A stretch of 8,826 bases of DNA from JBBSMX01 sp038232935. GTDB lineage: Bacteria; Bacteroidota; Rhodothermia; Rhodothermales; JANQRZ01. Numbering within the stretch: the stretch's first letter is position 1; each line of letters begins with the position of its first letter. The notes below the pieces were generated by a model. It saw nothing but the letters and a program-made list of their open reading frames with translations, was not told where the DNA came from and made no database searches. The stretch is from positions 1 through 8,826 of the forward strand of contig JBBSMX010000162.1 in NCBI GenBank assembly GCA_038232935.1, given 5' to 3'. The translations under genes were made by a program, and so were the position numbers. Below are positions 5,239 to 8,826 of this stretch, one piece after another.

Positions 5239-6819
5239 ATGCTCTTTAAGGCCGCAAGGACTCGGCTTCGCACCCGCGAGGAAGCGCGAGGGCTCAGGCT
5301 GCCCCTGGCCTTTTTCGGCGTCACCTGTGCGGCGATGGCCGGTGCCATCCTGCTCTGTACGGGTGGCACGTTCGTCTACACGCTCGACGATCCGTACATC
5401 CACCTCGCCCTCGCCGAGGAGATCGCGCGCGGGCACTACGGCATCAATCCCGCCGCGTTCGCGGCTCCGTCGTCGAGCCTCCTCTGGCCCTTTCTGTTAG
5501 CGCCGTGGGCACGGCTGCCGGGGGCTGCGCTCGTCCCCCTGCTCTACAACCTGCTGGTGGGAGTCGGCGTCGTGATCATTTACCAGCGCGTGCTGGTGCG
5601 AGCGCTTCGGCCGGGAGATTCGCCCAAGGGATGGACCTTGGTCGCGCTGGCCGGCGTCGGGCTCGTGCTGGCGACGAATCTCGTCGGGCTCGTGTTTACG
5701 GGCATGGAGCACACGCTGCAAGTGTTGATGGCCGTGCTGGCGGTGGAGGGGCTGTGGAAGGAGCGTGAGTCCGGCATCGTGCCGAGGTGGCTGGTGGTCG
5801 TCCTCGTGCTGGGGCCGCTCGTGCGCTACGAGAACCTCGCCGTCAGCGGGCCTGCACTCGCGTACCTCTTCGCGCGGGGGCACCGCCGATCCGCTGTCGG
5901 AGCGGGCGTAGTGATCGTCGCGCTCCTCGGCGCGTTTTCCCTCTTCCTCCTGGCCCACGATGCCGGGCTGCTGCCCTCGTCCGTGGAGGCGAAGTCGACG
6001 CTCGACGACGGGTGGCATGGCGTGGCGAGCGGGGTAATACGTAACCTGCACTGGGGCCAGGGACGGGTGCTGGCGGTTGGGCTGTTGCCGTTGCTCGTGG
6101 TGGCGGTCTCGCAGCGCCGAGCGCGTCCGGAGCGCTGGCTGGCATGCGCGTTGACGGCTACCGTGGCCCTGCACCTCGTCGGTGGGCGTTTCGGCTGGCA
6201 GTCCCGCTACGAGATCTACGCGTGGGCGGCGGTGCTGGTGGGGCTCGTGCTGCTCTACGGTAGCGAGATCCGTCACTTCGTGGACCGCGAGCCGGTGTGG
6301 AAGCCAGCGCTGCTGACGGCCGTAGCTGTGGGGGCGCTGGGGATCCAATACCTCAGAGACGGCGCGCTTCTGCCTCTCGCCGCTCAGAACATCTACGAGC
6401 AGCAGTTCCAGATGCACCGCTTCCTCGCCTACTACTACCCCGGGCCGGTGGCCGTCAACGATCTCGGCCTGACGTCGTTTCGCAACGACCACCTCGTCCT
6501 CGATCTCTACGGTCTGGGTTCCCACGAAGCCCTCGCGCTTCGCACCACGGAGCCCGATTCCCATTGGATCACCCCTCTGGCGGACGAGCAGGGCGTCCGC
6601 CTGGCGATGGTCTACCACGAGTGGTTTCCGGACTTCCCCGCCGAATGGGTACGGCTTGGCGTGCTCACGCGCCGCGGCAGGTTGGTCTCGTCCGGAAGCA
6701 ACGAGGTGTTCGTATACGCTCGGAACCAAGCGGCGGCCGATGCGGCCCGGCCCGCGCTCCGGGCGTGGGCCGCCTCGCTTCCTCCTGGTACAGGGTTCTC
6801 CTTCAGCGAAGAGGAGTGA
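5239..6819 (+). CDS. GT-C-type membrane glycosyltransferase-like protein
   Basis: The 526-residue protein has about ten hydrophobic segments between ~22 and ~372, then a soluble C-terminal region. After TM1 comes LDDPYIHLALAEEIARG (49-65) with Asp50-Asp51. This is the first-periplasmic-loop acidic motif of GT-C enzymes and closely follows the 'DDAYI...AENLA.G.G...N...A..SSPLW' pattern of arabinofuranosyl/mannosyltransferase-like proteins; here it continues to SSSLLWPFLLAP (78-89). FTGMEHTLQ (153-161) and LVRYEN (194-199) match the 'SG(L/M)E' and 'R(P/Y)E' landmarks of that group. The tail YYYPGPVAVNDLGLTSFRND (398-417) and VLDLYGLGS resembles the C-terminal domain seen in several such enzymes. 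Likely transfers a sugar from a polyprenyl-phosphate donor at the outer face of the inner membrane; donor and acceptor are unknown. Catalysis is not demonstrated. The ATG at 5239 follows CTCCTCCATC. Confidence 0.72.
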   Translation: MLFKAARTRLRTREEARGLRLPLAFFGVTCAAMAGAILLCTGGTFVYTLDDPYIHLALAEEIARGHYGINPAAFAAPSSSLLWPFLLAPWARLPGAALVPLLYNLLVGVGVVIIYQRVLVRALRPGDSPKGWTLVALAGVGLVLATNLVGLVFTGMEHTLQVLMAVLAVEGLWKERESGIVPRWLVVVLVLGPLVRYENLAVSGPALAYLFARGHRRSAVGAGVVIVALLGAFSLFLLAHDAGLLPSSVEAKSTLDDGWHGVASGVIRNLHWGQGRVLAVGLLPLLVVAVSQRRARPERWLACALTATVALHLVGGRFGWQSRYEIYAWAAVLVGLVLLYGSEIRHFVDREPVWKPALLTAVAVGALGIQYLRDGALLPLAAQNIYEQQFQMHRFLAYYYPGPVAVNDLGLTSFRNDHLVLDLYGLGSHEALALRTTEPDSHWITPLADEQGVRLAMVYHEWFPDFPAEWVRLGVLTRRGRLVSSGSNEVFVYARNQAAADAARPALRAWAASLPPGTGFSFSEEE

Positions 6820-6830
6820 GGAGGAGTGAG
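6811..6830 (+). repeat. 10-bp exact tandem duplication across the GT-C stop codon
   Basis: GAGGAGTGAG occurs at 6811-6820 and again at 6821-6830. The first copy holds the TGA stop (6817-6819). The second copy would also supply a TGA in the same alignment. It is most simply a small slippage duplication. Confidence 0.85.
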
Positions 6831-6844
6831 GGCGTTGCGCCCTC
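6828..6844 (+). terminator. Hairpin after the GT-C gene, possible terminator
   Basis: GAGGGCG, TTG, CGCCCTC forms a perfect seven-pair stem with a three-base loop, starting 9 bp after the stop. The following GGCAGGCGGCTTTCAT has only a weak T-run, so intrinsic termination would be poor. Its position between convergent genes supports a role in ending the plus-strand transcript. Confidence 0.4.
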
Positions 6845-6868
6845 GGCAGGCGGCTTTCATAAACGCAA

Positions 6869-6902
6869 CCGCGCCCTGCAACCTCTCGGCGGCGGGGCGC
6901 GG
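6869..6902 (-). terminator. Hairpin after clpC, possible terminator
   Basis: CCGCGCCC (6869-6876) and GGGCGCGG (6895-6902) form a perfect eight-pair GC stem with an 18-base loop. Read in the direction of clpC transcription it is followed by TTGCGTTTAT, six T in ten bases. It begins 29 bp after the clpC stop. A weak intrinsic terminator is plausible; the large loop lowers confidence. Confidence 0.4.
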
Positions 6903-6931
6903 CGTTCGGGAGAAGCCAGAGGCGAGGCCGG

Positions 6932-8826
6932 CTACTCCTGCTCCTCGGAGGTGGTCTCCTCCTCTGGTTCGGAGGGGTCCTCGGTTTTCTTGGCTTTCGG
7001 CTTCTTCTTGCCTTTCTTGGTCTTGAACGCCATCTCCTCCTTGCCTTCCTTGTGCGAGACCGTGATCGTGTCGCCCTCGCCGAGGTCGTCGGAGAGGATG
7101 GACTCGGCCATCGGGTCCTCCACGTACTTCTGGATCGCGCGGCGCAGGGGGCGCGCCCCGAACTGCGGGTCGTACCCCTTCTCGACGAGGAACTCCTTCG
7201 CCGACTGGTCCATCTCGATCGTGATCCCGAGATCCTCGACGCGTCGGAAGAGGTCCTTCTGCATGATGCTGATGATCTCGAAGATGTGGCTCTTCTCGAG
7301 TGGGTGGAAGACGATCACGTCGTCGATCCGGTTGAGGAACTCGGGGTTGAACACGCGCTTGAGCGCGTCCTCCACCATCGACTTCATCTTGGCGTAGTCG
7401 AACGTGTCGCTGCTTGTCGAGAAGCCGATGCCCTTGCCGAGGTTCTTGATGTCCCGCGCCCCGATGTTCGAGGTCATGATGATGATCGTGTTCCGGAAGT
7501 CGACGCGGCGGCCGAGGCCGTCGGTCAGGATCCCGTCGTCGAGCACCTGCAGCAGGATGTTGAACACGTCCGGGTGCGCCTTCTCGATCTCGTCGAGCAG
7601 GACCACGGAGTACGGCTTGCGGCGGACCTTCTCGGTGAGCTGCCCGCCTTCCTCGTAGCCGACGTAGCCGGGAGGCGCGCCGACGAGGCGGGACACGGAG
7701 AACTTCTCCATGTACTCCGACATGTCGATGCGGATGAGCGCATCCTGGCGATCGAAGAGGTACTCCGTGAGCCGCTTGGCAAGCTCGGTCTTCCCGACAC
7801 CCGTGGGGCCGAGGAAGATGAACGAGCCGATGGGCCGCTTCGGGTCCTTGAGCCCGGCGCGCGTCCGGCGGATCGCGCGGGCGAGCTTCTCGATCGCCTC
7901 GTTCTGCCCGACGACGGTGCCCGTGAGCGACTCGCCCATCTTCATGAGCTTCTGGCCCTCCGGCGACGAAATCTTGTCGACCGGAATCCCCGTCATCATC
8001 GCCACGACCTGCGCGATGTCGACGTCGGTCACGTCGTGGACTTCAGTCTCGGCCTGGCGCTCCCACTCCTCCTTCGCGTTCTCGAGCTCTTCCTGGAGCT
8101 TCTTCTCCTTGTCGCGGAGACGGGCCGCCTCCTCGAACTTCTGGCTCTTGACGACCTGGTTCTTCTCGTTGCGGACGTCTTCGATCTGCTCCTCCAGCGT
8201 CACGATCTCTTTCGGGACCTTGATGTTGGAGAGGTGGACGCGCGCCCCGGCCTCGTCCATCACGTCGATGGCCTTGTCCGGGAGGTGGCGGTCGGTGATG
8301 TAGCGCTCGGCGAGCTTGACGGCGAGTTCGAGCGACTCGTCGTCGAAGAGCACGTTGTGGTGGTCCTCGTAGCGGTCCTTGATGTTCTTGAGGATGGCGA
8401 GGGCCTCCTCCGGCGTGGCGGGTTCCACGAGGATTTTCTGGAAGCGCCGGTCGAGCGCGCCGTCCTTCTCGATGTACTGGCGGTACTCGTCGAGTGTCGT
8501 CGCGCCGATGCACTGGATCTCGCCGCGCGCGAGGGCGGGCTTGAACATGTTCGACGCGTCGAGCGAGCCGCTCGCGCCGCCGGCACCGACGAGCGTGTGG
8601 AGCTCGTCAATGAAAAGGATCACGTCGGGGCTCTTCTCGAGCTCGTTCATGACGGCCTTCATCCGCTCCTCGAACTGGCCGCGGTACTTGGTGCCCGCGA
8701 CGAGGGCGGCGAGGTCGAGCGTGACGATCCGCTTGTCGTAGAGGATCCGGCTCACCTTGCGCTGGATGATGCGCAGCGCCAGGCCCTCGGCGATGGCGGT
8801 CTTGCCGACGCCGGGCTCGCCGAGGA
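6932..8826 (-). CDS. clpC: ATP-dependent Clp protease ATP-binding subunit ClpC (N-terminus beyond the window)
   Basis: The frame is open to the right edge; about 630 residues are visible. Numbering from the V codon at 8755 as residue 1: Walker A of the first AAA+ domain (GEPGVGKT) lies just before it, Walker B VILFIDE at 45-51, and the arginine-finger region LDRRFQ at 101-106. A coiled-coil M domain with a UVR-like segment (VKSQKFEEAARLRDKEKKL, 202-220) separates it from the second AAA+ domain: GPTGVGKT 316-323, pore loop GYVGYEEGG 363-371, VVLLDE 384-389, sensor-1 TSN 428-430, sensor-2 GARPLRR 533-539. IGF (443-445) corresponds to the VGF loop that docks on ClpP, so it should be a proteolytic partner and not a ClpB disaggregase. 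The UVR-type M domain sets it apart from ClpA and ClpB. The protein unfolds substrates using ATP and feeds them to ClpP in the cytosol, usually with adaptor control. The C-terminus carries an unusual lysine-rich then glutamate-rich tail (577-607). Confidence 0.95.
   Translation of the reverse strand, partial: LGEPGVGKTAIAEGLALRIIQRKVSRILYDKRIVTLDLAALVAGTKYRGQFEERMKAVMNELEKSPDVILFIDELHTLVGAGGASGSLDASNMFKPALARGEIQCIGATTLDEYRQYIEKDGALDRRFQKILVEPATPEEALAILKNIKDRYEDHHNVLFDDESLELAVKLAERYITDRHLPDKAIDVMDEAGARVHLSNIKVPKEIVTLEEQIEDVRNEKNQVVKSQKFEEAARLRDKEKKLQEELENAKEEWERQAETEVHDVTDVDIAQVVAMMTGIPVDKISSPEGQKLMKMGESLTGTVVGQNEAIEKLARAIRRTRAGLKDPKRPIGSFIFLGPTGVGKTELAKRLTEYLFDRQDALIRIDMSEYMEKFSVSRLVGAPPGYVGYEEGGQLTEKVRRKPYSVVLLDEIEKAHPDVFNILLQVLDDGILTDGLGRRVDFRNTIIIMTSNIGARDIKNLGKGIGFSTSSDTFDYAKMKSMVEDALKRVFNPEFLNRIDDVIVFHPLEKSHIFEIISIMQKDLFRRVEDLGITIEMDQSAKEFLVEKGYDPQFGARPLRRAIQKYVEDPMAESILSDDLGEGDTITVSHKEGKEEMAFKTKKGKKKPKAKKTEDPSEPEEETTSEEQE

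Noticed and set aside
5497..6729. A 410-codon open frame on the minus strand opposite the GT-C gene
   Set aside because: It is rich in Arg, His, Gln and Pro with no domain, and mirrors the codon pattern of the plus-strand membrane protein. High GC makes such antisense frames common.
6297..7397. A 366-codon plus-strand frame spanning the end of the GT-C gene and the 3' end of clpC
   Set aside because: It crosses two clearly real genes in other frames and has Arg/Ser-rich shadow composition.
8379..8741. Plus-strand frame opposite clpC
   Set aside because: It lies antisense to the conserved first AAA+ domain and shows no protein-like features.
1..8826. Search for CRISPR arrays, tRNA or rRNA genes, toxin-antitoxin pairs, retrons or phage genes
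   Set aside because: No regularly spaced repeats, cloverleaf or rRNA-like sequence, or recognisable domains of these systems were seen.

Overview
The window looks like chromosomal DNA of a high-GC member of the Bacteroidota/Rhodothermota side of the tree, most likely a Rhodothermales-type marine bacterium. This is an inference. It rests on high GC (about 65-70% in hand-counted lines of the native genes), a secreted SBBP-repeat/beta-helix protein typical of that group, translation starts that lack Shine-Dalgarno sequences, and a ClpC of the UVR-containing type. No RNA gene, CRISPR array, phage module or recognisable defence system is present.

Layout. Positions 1-~140 are the tail of an IS1595-family insertion sequence, transposase on the plus strand. 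It abuts, tail to tail, a large minus-strand gene (132-2939) for an exported protein with a signal peptide, about seven SBBP propeller repeats and a right-handed beta-helix with chlamydial-Pmp-like GGG(L/I/V)Y and FxxN motifs. The gene appears to be cut by the insertion: its stop codon lies in the IS end, and no C-terminal sorting domain remains. From 3075 to 6819 five plus-strand genes follow with gaps of 41-143 bp: an ADP-ribose-pyrophosphatase-like Nudix hydrolase, an 80-residue unknown protein, a rhomboid intramembrane protease, a 66-residue acidic protein with the SFPASDPP motif, and a polytopic GT-C-type glycosyltransferase-like protein. Converging on them is clpC (6932 to beyond the right edge), whose visible part runs from Walker A of the first AAA+ domain to the C-terminus.

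How they may work together. The plus-strand genes could be co-transcribed, but their functions (nucleotide-sugar hydrolysis, membrane proteolysis, membrane glycosyl transfer) do not form one obvious pathway. They read more like a loose run of housekeeping genes. Between the GT-C gene and clpC there are two hairpins placed where terminators of the two convergent transcripts would be expected.

The most informative irregularities are the IS-truncated surface protein, a GC step inside that gene, a nested palindrome at 4008-4064, two exact short tandem duplications at or near gene ends, and consistently pyrimidine-rich leaders before the starts. I see no convincing undescribed multi-gene system.
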